Below are positions 18,886-26,497 of a stretch of 33,125 nt of DNA, piece by piece. The notes under the pieces were generated by a model. It searched no databases, was not told the DNA's origin, and was given only the letters and a program-made list of their open reading frames with translations. The DNA comes from Desulfovibrio desulfuricans (GTDB taxonomy: Bacteria; Desulfobacterota; Desulfovibrionia; Desulfovibrionales; Desulfovibrionaceae), in contig SUVB01000005.1 of NCBI GenBank assembly GCA_015062205.1, positions 1-33,125 on the forward strand, written 5' to 3'. The position numbers and the translations under genes were made by a program. Each line of letters begins with the position of its first letter. Position 1 is the stretch's first letter.

Positions 18886-19527
18886 TCAACGCTGCGTGGT
18901 TTTCATGGAAAGAATCGCCCAGGAGTCCTTGCCGTTCCACTTGCAGGGCTTGGCCGTGGCCACAAAGGTGCAGGGCCGGTCATTCTTGTCCTCGACGTTG
19001 TAGAGGTCGCCGGTCATGCGGACAAGGCCGCCCTCCTGCGTCGCCTGCTTCACCTCGGCATAGTACACGGCCTCGCCGTCCGCCCCCTCAAAATGATAGA
19101 GCTTGCCGTCGAAATGATACGGCGGGTCAGACTGCTCAACACTGGCGTTTTTCAGGTTGATGTCAAAATACTTCTTGACGCTCTCCGCCACATACTTGCC
19201 GTCGATGACCAGCGAGCCGTACTTGCAATCTTTGCTGGAGCACTTCTTGATACGGCTTTTGTAGTTATTGATGTAGTTGTGCCAGATGCCGAAGCGGATC
19301 AGGTCCGGGTTTGACGGGTCGCCGCCAAGGTGCAGCATGTCGTCACTCCCGTCCTTCTTGACGTCAAAGTCCCTGAAGCCGAGCTCGGTGAAGTTGCTGA
19401 GGAAGGTGCTCATCTGCTTGAGCTGCGCCGGGGAAAAACCGGCCGCCTGCGCGCTTGCCGCATACAGCGCAGAACACAATCCCAAAGCCAGACAGAACAG
19501 CAACACCTTTGTGGAAATGTGTTTCAT
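18886..19527 (-). CDS. Exported protein of an uncharacterised family
   Basis: 213 residues from ATG 19527 (AGGAGG upstream; an earlier in-frame ATG at 19620 adds a non-signal leader). Signal peptide MKHISTKVLLFCLALGLCSA with cleavage near AQA. The mature part opens FSPAQLKQMSTFLSNFTELG, then IRFGIWHNYINNYKSRIKKC, CKYGSLVIDGKYVAESVKKY and YHFDGKLYHFEGADGEAVYY. Two close cysteines (KKCSSKDCKYG) could form a disulfide. I recognise the pattern only as a conserved hypothetical exported protein; no biochemical role can be stated. Confidence 0.75.
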   Translation of the reverse strand: MKHISTKVLLFCLALGLCSALYAASAQAAGFSPAQLKQMSTFLSNFTELGFRDFDVKKDGSDDMLHLGGDPSNPDLIRFGIWHNYINNYKSRIKKCSSKDCKYGSLVIDGKYVAESVKKYFDINLKNASVEQSDPPYHFDGKLYHFEGADGEAVYYAEVKQATQEGGLVRMTGDLYNVEDKNDRPCTFVATAKPCKWNGKDSWAILSMKTTQR

Positions 19528-19638
19528 AAGAAAATCCTCCTGGTATTTCTGTGGGAAGATTGGTGCAACGCATCCGCTCCCCCATGTGATTGTCTGAAAT
19601 GCATGTAACGCTGCGCACAATGGAACGCCATTGATGCA

Positions 19639-20388
19639 TTAACCCGCTGCCGGGATGGGAAGTTTGAGCTTTGTGTCCTTGACCTTATTCTCATCCCCCC
19701 AGTCCTTCGCGTCCATCACAGAGCTTTCCCAGATTTCAAGCTCGTCCTTTGCCTCGTCGTAGCCGGAGACGGTGTAGTCCCTGGTCGTCGTGGCCTCCTT
19801 GAGGACAATCTTTTCATTCTCCACGGAGTCGTAGAGCGCAACGGAACTCCACCACAGGTCGAATCTGTCCCTGACCCGGACTCCCTTGCCGGTGTCGATG
19901 GAGTTGAACACGAAGCGATGATGGTCAATCCAGACGGGAGGCCCCGCCGTCTCGAACGGGGCTTTGCTGACGAAGCCCTTGCTCTTGTCAATGAAATAGA
20001 GGCTGAGGTGCTGGATGTATTCCATGCCCCAGCTCACCAGCAGCTTTTCGCCGGAGGGGGAGAAATAGAGCCTGCAGGACGATGCCTCTTCCTTTATGGG
20101 AAGAAAACCCGCCGGCTTTTTCCCCTCGCCCCGGAAAAAGTAGATGCCGCTTTCCGAGCCCTTCATTTCTTCGGACTGTCCCGGGTCCACCACTATCCAC
20201 GACCACAGTCCGGCATCCGTACTGGCCGTCTGCGGCTCGCAGTCCTTCAGCGGCGTTTCCGTGCCGCCGTCCACGCGAAAGGCTTTCCCGTCCTTCAGGA
20301 CATACTCTCCCCCGGCGGCATGGGACACCCCCGCGCAAAGCGCGCAGGCCAGAACTGCCGCCAGAACTGCTTGACAGCACATGTGCAT
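19639..20388 (-). CDS. Exported beta-rich protein of unknown function
   Basis: 249 residues. Signal peptide MHMCCQAVLAAVLACALCAG with cleavage near SHA. The mature part is beta-rich, with repeated strand-turn patterns such as LYFSPSGEKLLVSWGMEYIQ, LSLYFIDKSKG and PVWIDHHRFVFNSID that recall blades of a WD40/TolB-like propeller, although 249 residues would be too short for a full ring. AGGAG lies ten bases upstream of the first ATG (20388); a second ATG at 20382 is possible. Part of the - strand array. Confidence 0.7.
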   Translation of the reverse strand: MHMCCQAVLAAVLACALCAGVSHAAGGEYVLKDGKAFRVDGGTETPLKDCEPQTASTDAGLWSWIVVDPGQSEEMKGSESGIYFFRGEGKKPAGFLPIKEEASSCRLYFSPSGEKLLVSWGMEYIQHLSLYFIDKSKGFVSKAPFETAGPPVWIDHHRFVFNSIDTGKGVRVRDRFDLWWSSVALYDSVENEKIVLKEATTTRDYTVSGYDEAKDELEIWESSVMDAKDWGDENKVKDTKLKLPIPAAG

Positions 20389-20433
20389 GTTACAAAAGCT
20401 CCTGTGTATTTTTGCAGTCGACTGTGTACCTGA

Positions 20434-21414
20434 CTATCTCCTGCTGTTTGCCATACGCTCCAACTCAACGCGGGCGCTGATGTCCGGTTCCACATCCAGC
20501 ATCACCAGATTGGACGAATTCAGGTTCAGGACGGCGCCCAGGGAGGGAGAAACCGGCCGCTGCGGCTGACCGCATTCCAGAAAGGCGTTTTCCGTGCCGA
20601 TCAGGGCCGCCAGTTTTCCGTCGGGCTTTTCTTCCCAAAGGGCATCGTCTGTCGCAAGCGCCACAAGCTGCTCCCGTGCCTCATCCGCACTGCCGGCAGC
20701 ATTGGCATCGCTTTTGTCGCAATGGCGGATGGTGACGCCGTCGGGCAGGGTCAGCGTAAGGGGGCGCAGCTCGAACGCCGCGAGGAATTCCGGCAGAACC
20801 TCCTTCCATGCTTCCGACGAACGTTCCGTCATCAGGCGGATGCGCGCAAGGGCGCCGTCACCGGCAAAGCTGACGGCGCCGGTCCAGACATGTTCCCCCA
20901 ATTGCACGGGCATGACCAGATCGCCGAATTCCTTGAAATCCAGAACGGCTGTCCCCCCCGACTTCAGGACGTCTTCCCGGGTTTTCGCCTCCACAAGCGC
21001 CATGAAATCAACGGCGTTGCCATGCTCTTCCGAAAAACGCAGGTCATGGAACATCAGCGGCAGCGCCTTGCCGTCCGACGTGGACAGAACGGGCTTGCCC
21101 GCATCATCCATGCGCAAGGTCAGCTCCGCCCTGTCCTTCAGGGCGCAGCCCTTCACGGCAATGCGGCCCCGCCCGAAATCCGCCTGCAGGGCGGTCAGCG
21201 TATCAATATTCCCGTTTTTTTCCCCGCAGCGTTCCCCCGGGAGGGCACGGACCGCAGAAAAGGAGGAAACCTGCTGTCCGTCGCCGGAAACGCCTTCCAG
21301 AAAAAGGCCGAGAATCTCATACGGCGTCGCATTGGCAATCAACACTTCCATGGCGGAGGCGGGAAACGCGGCGAAGCTCAAACAAAGCACAAGAAGCACT
21401 GTGACACGACGCAT
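20434..21414 (-). CDS. Exported protein of unknown function
   Basis: 326 residues, the longest soluble exported protein of the array. Signal peptide MRRVTVLLVLCLSFAAFPAS, cleavage near SAM. The mature part begins EVLIANATPYEILGLFLEGV and contains ALKDRAELTLRMDDAGK and LFMF-like strands, later RPLTLTLPDGVTIRHCDKSD. The opening, in which a protein describes Asn-Ala-Thr and small-strand turns, recalls proteins that decorate the envelope, but no family is recognised. It is 17 bases downstream of the small membrane protein gene, so the two are co-transcribed and possibly coupled. Confidence 0.7.
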   Translation of the reverse strand: MRRVTVLLVLCLSFAAFPASAMEVLIANATPYEILGLFLEGVSGDGQQVSSFSAVRALPGERCGEKNGNIDTLTALQADFGRGRIAVKGCALKDRAELTLRMDDAGKPVLSTSDGKALPLMFHDLRFSEEHGNAVDFMALVEAKTREDVLKSGGTAVLDFKEFGDLVMPVQLGEHVWTGAVSFAGDGALARIRLMTERSSEAWKEVLPEFLAAFELRPLTLTLPDGVTIRHCDKSDANAAGSADEAREQLVALATDDALWEEKPDGKLAALIGTENAFLECGQPQRPVSPSLGAVLNLNSSNLVMLDVEPDISARVELERMANSRR

Positions 21415-21431
21415 ATGACACCTCCCTGCGC

Positions 21432-21671
21432 CTACTCCATTAGCAGCAACGCAACAAACAGCACAGCGGAGAGGAAAGCCGTTAGGCCGTGCAGCGCGCC
21501 CAGCGGCCTATGCCCGCGTTTCAGGCAGGCCCGTGCGGCCAGGCCGAAAACAAGGCAGCCGAGCAGCGCCGCGCAGAGCAGGGCAGCCCCCTGCCGCGTC
21601 AGCAACAGGACGCACAGGACGTAGGCGTAACACCCTATCCCCAGCAGAGACAGCAACGTCGCAATCAGCAT
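21432..21671 (-). CDS. Small membrane protein
   Basis: 79 residues with three predicted membrane segments (LIATLLSLLGIGCYAYVLCV, ALLCAALLGCLVFGLAARAC and LHGLTAFLSAVLFVALLLME) and a short basic loop LKRGHRPLG. No family recognised. It is tightly packed between the DUF1036-like gene and the 326-residue exported protein gene (39 and 17 bases), which supports it as a real gene despite its size. Confidence 0.6.
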   Translation of the reverse strand: MLIATLLSLLGIGCYAYVLCVLLLTRQGAALLCAALLGCLVFGLAARACLKRGHRPLGALHGLTAFLSAVLFVALLLME

Positions 21672-21710
21672 GGCTTCCCCGATTCTTCGGACACCATTTC
21701 GCTAGACTGT

Positions 21711-22151
21711 CTATCGTTTGCCGAGATTGATCGTAGCCTTGCCCTTGCTTTCTTTAAGAGCCCTGAAACCGACACGGCTTCCCCCGCCCAGCTTTCTGCC
21801 GCGTTGCGAGGTGAAAGCCTGTCCACTTACGATCCAGCCCTTAAAGTCATTTCCACTGACTATTACCTCGCCGCCACTTTTCGCATACAAGTAATAGTTA
21901 TCATTGGAATTGTACTTGAAAATTTTTATCGTTTTTGACGTTCTGGCCGGAACATTATACCAGCCCTTTGTTGTGGTATCTGAAGTGTTATATCCATTTT
22001 CACGAGCAAAGGCCAAGCTGACAGACTGACTTCTATAGTTATTTATCTTGATAACAAGAAACTGATCCGCCTGCACGCTGGGTACGCCGATCACTGCGGT
22101 CAGCAGGCAAAACAAAAACGGGACGAAAAACAAACGAGCAATCTTTTTCAT
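21711..22151 (-). CDS. DUF1036-like exported protein
   Basis: 146 residues from ATG 22151 (AGAGG upstream; an in-frame ATG at 22226 adds a non-signal leader). Signal peptide MKKIARLFFVPFLFCLLTAV with cleavage near VQA. The mature part has the hallmarks of the DUF1036 family: an N-terminal strand FLVIKINNYRSQSVSLAFAR, the turn TKGWYNVPARTSKTI, then DNYYLYAKSGG. A basic C terminus follows (RGRKLGGGSRVGFRALKESK). Family function is unknown. Codon use here is visibly more AT-rich than in the neighbours. Confidence 0.7.
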   Translation of the reverse strand: MKKIARLFFVPFLFCLLTAVIGVPSVQADQFLVIKINNYRSQSVSLAFARENGYNTSDTTTKGWYNVPARTSKTIKIFKYNSNDNYYLYAKSGGEVIVSGNDFKGWIVSGQAFTSQRGRKLGGGSRVGFRALKESKGKATINLGKR

Positions 22152-22231
22152 TTTCAAAACCTCTTCTGGCAGTTTGTGTAACGACGTCGCATACGACGCT
22201 TGCCTTGCCATATTCCAATGCGGCACTACGG

Positions 22232-24151
22232 CTACCAGCCGCCTCCGCCCCCGCCGGAGTTGCCGCCACCGGAATCGCCGTTGGAGCCGCCTCCGTCAGA
22301 TCCGCCGCCATCCCTCTGCGAAGCGCCGTAGGCCGCCGTGACGGCGCTTACGGCGGCCAGGGCCGCGGCATAGCCGGCGTTCTCCGATGAAGATAACGCC
22401 TTTTCCTCATCATTGCTGCATCTGAAATCATCTACCCAGGCAGCGGCATAGCCCGCTGCGGCAAGCACGGGGACGAAGCGCTTTTCCCAGGCTTCGGCCA
22501 GGCCCAGGGCCACGGCGTAGGGCAACATCTCCTCGTATTTCTCCACCGTGTCTTCGGGGACATTGCAGAGGGCCGGACGCTTTTTTCCTGCCGTGCCGAC
22601 ATACAGGGCCAAACCTTCCACGGCGGCGCGCGCCTCCAGCCCCTTTGGCGTAGGCCGGCAGGGGAAGCAACGCCAGAACAGCAGGGGCGTAAAGACGCAA
22701 CTCAGAACGGGCAGCCAGAACTGCCGGTCAAAATCCAGCCACAGCCCCAGCGCAAGCACGCAAAGCGCCCCGGAAACCAGCAGGGCAATACGTTGCAGCA
22801 CGCCCTTTTTCAGACACAGCAGAGGCAGCGCCGCAAGCAGGGAGCATAAGCCTATGCCCAGAAAATCATTAGTGAGATCCATGCCGTCATAGATGCCCGG
22901 CCAGCCCGCAACATACATGGCGGCATAGAGCAGCGCGGCGTTGACGACGGCGCCTGCGGCAGGCAGCAGCCGGCCGGCGGGAGCTAAGTCACGCATCCGC
23001 TTTTTGTAGCCGTCCTGCACGCCGTTCAAGGCATGGTGCAGGCGTTCGCCGTTGTCACTTTCCACAGCGCTCCAGTCTTCCGGCATGCCGTTCTCAAGGC
23101 GCGCAACCGACTCGCCGGCTCTGCCGGAGAAAAGCCGGTCGGCAATGTCAAGGCAGGCCGTGTTCTGCCAGTCGCGCTGCACATGCCTGGGCCAGGAGGG
23201 AAGGAAGGTCCATTTGCCGCCATCCCTTTGCATGCGCATGAAGCCGCGCGCAGCCGTCCACAGGAGGTCGGCGCGCGCCGCGTTTTCCGGCTTGCCGCAG
23301 ATATGGGCGGCGAGCCCGGGGGAAATATCCCGTGGCGGCGCATAGAGCGGCACGACGGCAGGCTTCCGGACACGGCGGAAGAAGAACCAGAGGAACACAA
23401 AACAGCACAGCGGCAGCACGCCGACGGCCGCCATGATTCGGAAGCCGTCAGCGGCCAATTGCTCGCGCAAGCCGGGCGCGGGAAGGCTGATGGAGCCGCC
23501 TTGCCAAGCCGCCTGCACCACCAGGGCCTCTCCCGGCTCCAGCGGGCGCGTTGCGGCAAAGGCGGCGGCTTCGGAAACAGTGCCGCCGTCCATGCGTTCC
23601 CTGCCGTGCAGGATATAGGCGGAAGCGTCCGTCAGCCTTGCGCCGTCAGGCAGCGTTACGCTGACGGCAGCCTCGTCGATGGGGAAGCTCCACTGGCTGC
23701 CCGTGGCATTGTAGTGGATGGCATAGCCGCCTTTCTCCCTGCGGACATGCCCCGTTGCGCGATAGGCAAGCGCAAACGTGTGCTCACCCCGGGCAAGTTT
23801 CTTGTCGGGATCGCCGAGGATGAAGCTGGTCAGCATATCCCCGCGCTCCGTCCGGCAGGGCACGGGCGCGCCGTCCATGCGAGCTTCCACCAGTTCCACG
23901 CCGTAGGTGCGAACTTTCCTGTCATGCCAGGTGAGCGTGGGGACGGAGCGGAAAATGCCGTGCCTGACGGCATCGTGCTCGGCCTGCACCGTGATGGACT
24001 CCGTCACCAACAGGGAGGCGTCCGCCTGCACGGCGAGTTCCACGGAATACGCAGTGATGCGTTCCTGCGCGTGCGTCCATTCCGCCATGCAAGGCAGAAA
24101 GCATGCGGCTATAACGGCAAAGAATTGTAACGTGGCCCTGAAGCGCGGCAT
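22232..24151 (-). CDS. DUF2207 membrane protein with glycine-rich tail
   Basis: 639 residues from ATG 24151. A signal peptide (MPRFRATLQFFAVIAACFLP, cleavage near HAQ) is followed by an extracytoplasmic DUF2207 domain (RITAYSVELAVQADASLLVT, HGIFRSVPT, HYNATGSQWSFPIDEAAVSV), a first membrane helix near PLCCFVFLWFFFRRVRK, a cytoplasmic part, and four more helices in the middle. The protein ends in a Gly/Ser tail closing with GGGGGGW. The alternative ATG at 24205 overlaps the upstream stop as ATGA but has no close Shine-Dalgarno and would give a 46-residue leader; the chosen ATG has AGGG upstream. DUF2207 proteins often occur with LemA and TPM proteins, both encoded 6 kb away on the other strand. 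Confidence 0.85.
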   Translation of the reverse strand: MPRFRATLQFFAVIAACFLPCMAEWTHAQERITAYSVELAVQADASLLVTESITVQAEHDAVRHGIFRSVPTLTWHDRKVRTYGVELVEARMDGAPVPCRTERGDMLTSFILGDPDKKLARGEHTFALAYRATGHVRREKGGYAIHYNATGSQWSFPIDEAAVSVTLPDGARLTDASAYILHGRERMDGGTVSEAAAFAATRPLEPGEALVVQAAWQGGSISLPAPGLREQLAADGFRIMAAVGVLPLCCFVFLWFFFRRVRKPAVVPLYAPPRDISPGLAAHICGKPENAARADLLWTAARGFMRMQRDGGKWTFLPSWPRHVQRDWQNTACLDIADRLFSGRAGESVARLENGMPEDWSAVESDNGERLHHALNGVQDGYKKRMRDLAPAGRLLPAAGAVVNAALLYAAMYVAGWPGIYDGMDLTNDFLGIGLCSLLAALPLLCLKKGVLQRIALLVSGALCVLALGLWLDFDRQFWLPVLSCVFTPLLFWRCFPCRPTPKGLEARAAVEGLALYVGTAGKKRPALCNVPEDTVEKYEEMLPYAVALGLAEAWEKRFVPVLAAAGYAAAWVDDFRCSNDEEKALSSSENAGYAAALAAVSAVTAAYGASQRDGGGSDGGGSNGDSGGGNSGGGGGGW

Positions 24152-24201
24152 ATTCACCCTATCCGAACTGTCACGTCCCACTGAAACAACAGAGAGCGCT
24201 T

Positions 24202-24936
24202 TCATTCAGCGTGCTTCGTCTCCAGGGCCTTGACGCCATCCGCAGTTGCGGGAACCCAGTCCACCTTGACGGGCGTTGCGCCGCCTGTGTAATGCCTGAC
24301 CCATGCCGTATAGACGGGCGTGTCCACCGGCGTCTCCGTTCCTCTGGCACCCTTGAAAGTCTCGTCATCTATGAAATACACGAAACCGTCACCCGTGACG
24401 TCGATTTCCTTGGGAAAGGGTTTTCCTTCGTCAGGGTCGGTCGGGAATTGCTCTTTGCTCCAGGCAAAAACAAAGCCCTTCTGCGCGTACTCCCCCTTCT
24501 TTGCATCGTATGTAAAGAAGCTGTACGGCCAGTCTTTTTCCCCAGCCCATCCCTTATTCCGCGCGGCAAATTCCTTGAGGCCGCCGTTGCTGAAGTATTC
24601 CGCACCCGGAACGCCGGCGAACGCCACGGCGAGCTTGCCGGTATTCTCGTCAAAACCGCAGACGAACTCCTGCTGCGCACCCCTTGAGCCGGTCGTAAAC
24701 CGGACGAGCAGCTCCGGCTTGCCATCGCCGTTAACGTCTGCAATCGCGAGGCTGTTTTTATCGAAGTCACCGATGACGGCATCCTTGTCGATGGCTTCGC
24801 CATCCGGGAGTTTGTGATCCACAACAAAAGCCCGGGCCGCTTGCAGAAACGCGGCATGCCGCGCGTCCGCCCAGGCCGAGCCCGAGCAGAGCATCACCAG
24901 TGCGTAAAGCGCAAACAGACGCACAATTTTTCCCAT
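24202..24936 (-). CDS. Exported DxNxDG-motif protein, paralogue 1
   Basis: 244 residues from ATG 24936 (GAGGTGACA before it; an ATG at 25002 adds a leader before the signal peptide). Signal MGKIVRLFALYALVMLCSGS, cleavage near AWA. The mature part holds DVNGDGKPELLVRFTTGS, the D-x-N-x-D-G-x-x-E pattern of FG-GAP/EF-hand-like calcium loops, and later EIDVTGDGFVYFIDD, a second such loop. The two ends are nearly identical to the paralogue at 25700-26455 while the middle has diverged. It probably binds Ca2+ and acts outside the cytoplasm; function unknown. Confidence 0.8.
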   Translation of the reverse strand: MGKIVRLFALYALVMLCSGSAWADARHAAFLQAARAFVVDHKLPDGEAIDKDAVIGDFDKNSLAIADVNGDGKPELLVRFTTGSRGAQQEFVCGFDENTGKLAVAFAGVPGAEYFSNGGLKEFAARNKGWAGEKDWPYSFFTYDAKKGEYAQKGFVFAWSKEQFPTDPDEGKPFPKEIDVTGDGFVYFIDDETFKGARGTETPVDTPVYTAWVRHYTGGATPVKVDWVPATADGVKALETKHAE

Positions 24937-25010
24937 TGTCACCTCGCAAGAATGTCCATCGGTATTGCCGAAAGTTTTTGCCGCTGTCAGTCCGCCTGCC
25001 ATCGCTCACC

Positions 25011-25097
25011 TCAGCATCTCAAGCGCCGCGATTCCATCAGCGGCGGCGGAAGCCAGTCCTCCCTGTCAGGCATTGCGCCGCAGATGTATCGCGTGAC
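25011..25097 (-). pseudogene. Decayed C-terminal tail of a third DxNxDG paralogue
   Basis: In the 244-base gap between the genes at 24202 and 25181, the - strand frame reads VTRYICGAMPDREDWLPPPL and ends MESRRLRC-stop. It aligns with the C termini of the two intact paralogues (WVRHYTGGATPVKVDWVPAT and the equivalent DWLPAT), in order and spacing, with matching DNA such as CATTGCGCCGC. It has an in-frame TGA immediately before it and no start, so only a degraded tail remains. Confidence 0.55.
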
Positions 25098-25180
25098 TCA
25101 AGCCTATATTCGTATGACGAAGAAAATATGCAACGTTGTGCAGTTATGGCATGTTTCCCCATTTTTACAAAGGGAATTCT

Positions 25181-25591
25181 TCAGCTTTCCCTTCTAAAGT
25201 TGTATTTCAAAACGCGCACTTTGACGTTATTATATCTATACCAACCTTTTCCTGGATTAACTTGTCTCATAAAGCGCGTCTTAAGTTTTTTATTTTTCCC
25301 TGGGCCAAGCGCCGGGTCAAAGGTCCAGTCAACATTGACCTTTCTTTCGTATCTCTCCTCCCCCCCCTTGTGCCTGCCGATCACTTCAACGGTCACGGAA
25401 TTAAGCTTCCCGATATATTCCACTGACGATGTATTTTTAACTGTCATCCAAAAAATAATGGCCTGTTTTCCGCCGCTCATCCCACCGGCTTCACTGTTTG
25501 TCACCTTGATGCTCAAAGGGCCGGCGTCTGCCAAAGCGCCCGTTGCCAGTACCAGCAGAAAGACGAAAAAGGTACCAGTAAGTTTTTTCAT
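25181..25591 (-). CDS. Small exported protein
   Basis: 136 residues from ATG 25591 (AGGAG upstream; an ATG at 25648 adds a charged leader). Signal peptide MKKLTGTFFVFLLVLATGAL, cleavage near ADA. The mature part is a single beta-rich domain: PLSIKVTNSEAGGMSGGKQA, AIIFWMTVKNTSSVEYIGKL, SVTVEVIGRHKGGEERYERK, ending in basic KVRVLKYNFRRES. The repeated alternating strands suggest an immunoglobulin-like or FxLYD-type sandwich, not assigned. It lies between two DxNxDG paralogues and has lower GC than they do. Confidence 0.7.
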   Translation of the reverse strand: MKKLTGTFFVFLLVLATGALADAGPLSIKVTNSEAGGMSGGKQAIIFWMTVKNTSSVEYIGKLNSVTVEVIGRHKGGEERYERKVNVDWTFDPALGPGKNKKLKTRFMRQVNPGKGWYRYNNVKVRVLKYNFRRES

Positions 25592-25699
25592 CGCACTGCT
25601 CCTGTCAGTTAAAAATTGCTGTCTTCTCAGACTGTAACGTATTTTCAACGGTCGGATCGGGACTGCACGCCTGAATTTCCCCCTAACTCCGAAGCCGTG

Positions 25700-26455
25700 T
25701 CACTTCGTCTCCAGGGCCTTGACGCCATCCGCAGTTGCGGGAAGCCAGTCTATCCTGACGGGCGTTGCGCCGCCTGTGTAATGCCTGACCCATGCCGTAT
25801 AGACGGGCGTGTCCACCGGCGTCTCCGTTCCTCTGGCACCCTTGAAATTCTCGTCATCTATGAAATACACGAAACCGTCACCCGTCGCGTCGATCTCCTT
25901 CGGGAAGGGCTTGTCATTGTCGAAGGGGTTTGTGGGGTATTCCTTCCTGCTCCAAGCGTCGACGCTGCCCTTCAGCTCGTACTTCCCCGTCTTCGCGTCG
26001 TACAGTGAAAAGCTGTACGGCCAGAACTCGCCTGCTAGGCCCTGATTGTGCGATACCTTCTCCCTGGCGCAACCGTTGCTGAAGTATTCCACACCGGGAA
26101 TTCCCGAGAACTCTACGATGATTTTGCCGGAGTCTTCGTCGAAACCGCAGACAAATTCCAGATTCGATGCCATGGATCCGGTCGTAAACCGGACGAGCAA
26201 CTCCGGCTTGCCATCGCCGTTAACGTCTGCGATCGCGAGGCTGTTTTTGTCGAAGTCATCGATGATGGCATCCTTGTCGATGGCTTCGCCATCCGGGAGT
26301 TTGTGATCCACAACAAAAGCCCGGGCCGCCTTCAGAAAGGTGTCATGCCGCGCGTCCGCCGCCACAATCGGGGTTGGACAGAGCGCAGCCGGCACGCAGG
26401 CCAGCAGCACGGCCAGAAGCAATATACTCATGCGCTCCACGGTGAATTGCCGCAT
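25700..26455 (-). CDS. Exported DxNxDG-motif protein, paralogue 2
   Basis: 251 residues from ATG 26455, with GGGAGG five bases upstream; an in-frame TTG at 26470 is less likely. Signal peptide with core SILLLAVLLACVPAALC, cleavage near VAA. Domain layout as in the paralogue at 24202-24936, with DVNGDGKPELLVRF near residue 80 and EIDATGDGFVYFIDD further on. The C-terminal DNA shares a 92-base exact run with the paralogue. It is the first array gene after the MalT-like regulator (42 bases), so it is probably in the same transcript or directly controlled. Confidence 0.8.
   Translation of the reverse strand: MRQFTVERMSILLLAVLLACVPAALCPTPIVAADARHDTFLKAARAFVVDHKLPDGEAIDKDAIIDDFDKNSLAIADVNGDGKPELLVRFTTGSMASNLEFVCGFDEDSGKIIVEFSGIPGVEYFSNGCAREKVSHNQGLAGEFWPYSFSLYDAKTGKYELKGSVDAWSRKEYPTNPFDNDKPFPKEIDATGDGFVYFIDDENFKGARGTETPVDTPVYTAWVRHYTGGATPVRIDWLPATADGVKALETK
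25756..25847. repeat. 92-base exact repeat shared by the two DxNxDG genes (other copy 24267-24358)
   Basis: Positions 25756-25847 and 24267-24358 are identical base for base, in the same orientation. A second near-identical stretch (few mismatches) covers 24700-24832 and the equivalent 26194-26320. The central parts of the genes are clearly different, so the pattern is mosaic: conserved ends, diverged middle. Confidence 0.85.
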
Positions 26456-26497
26456 TGCAGCCTCCCTCAAATCAATACTTACCGTTTACGTGACGCC

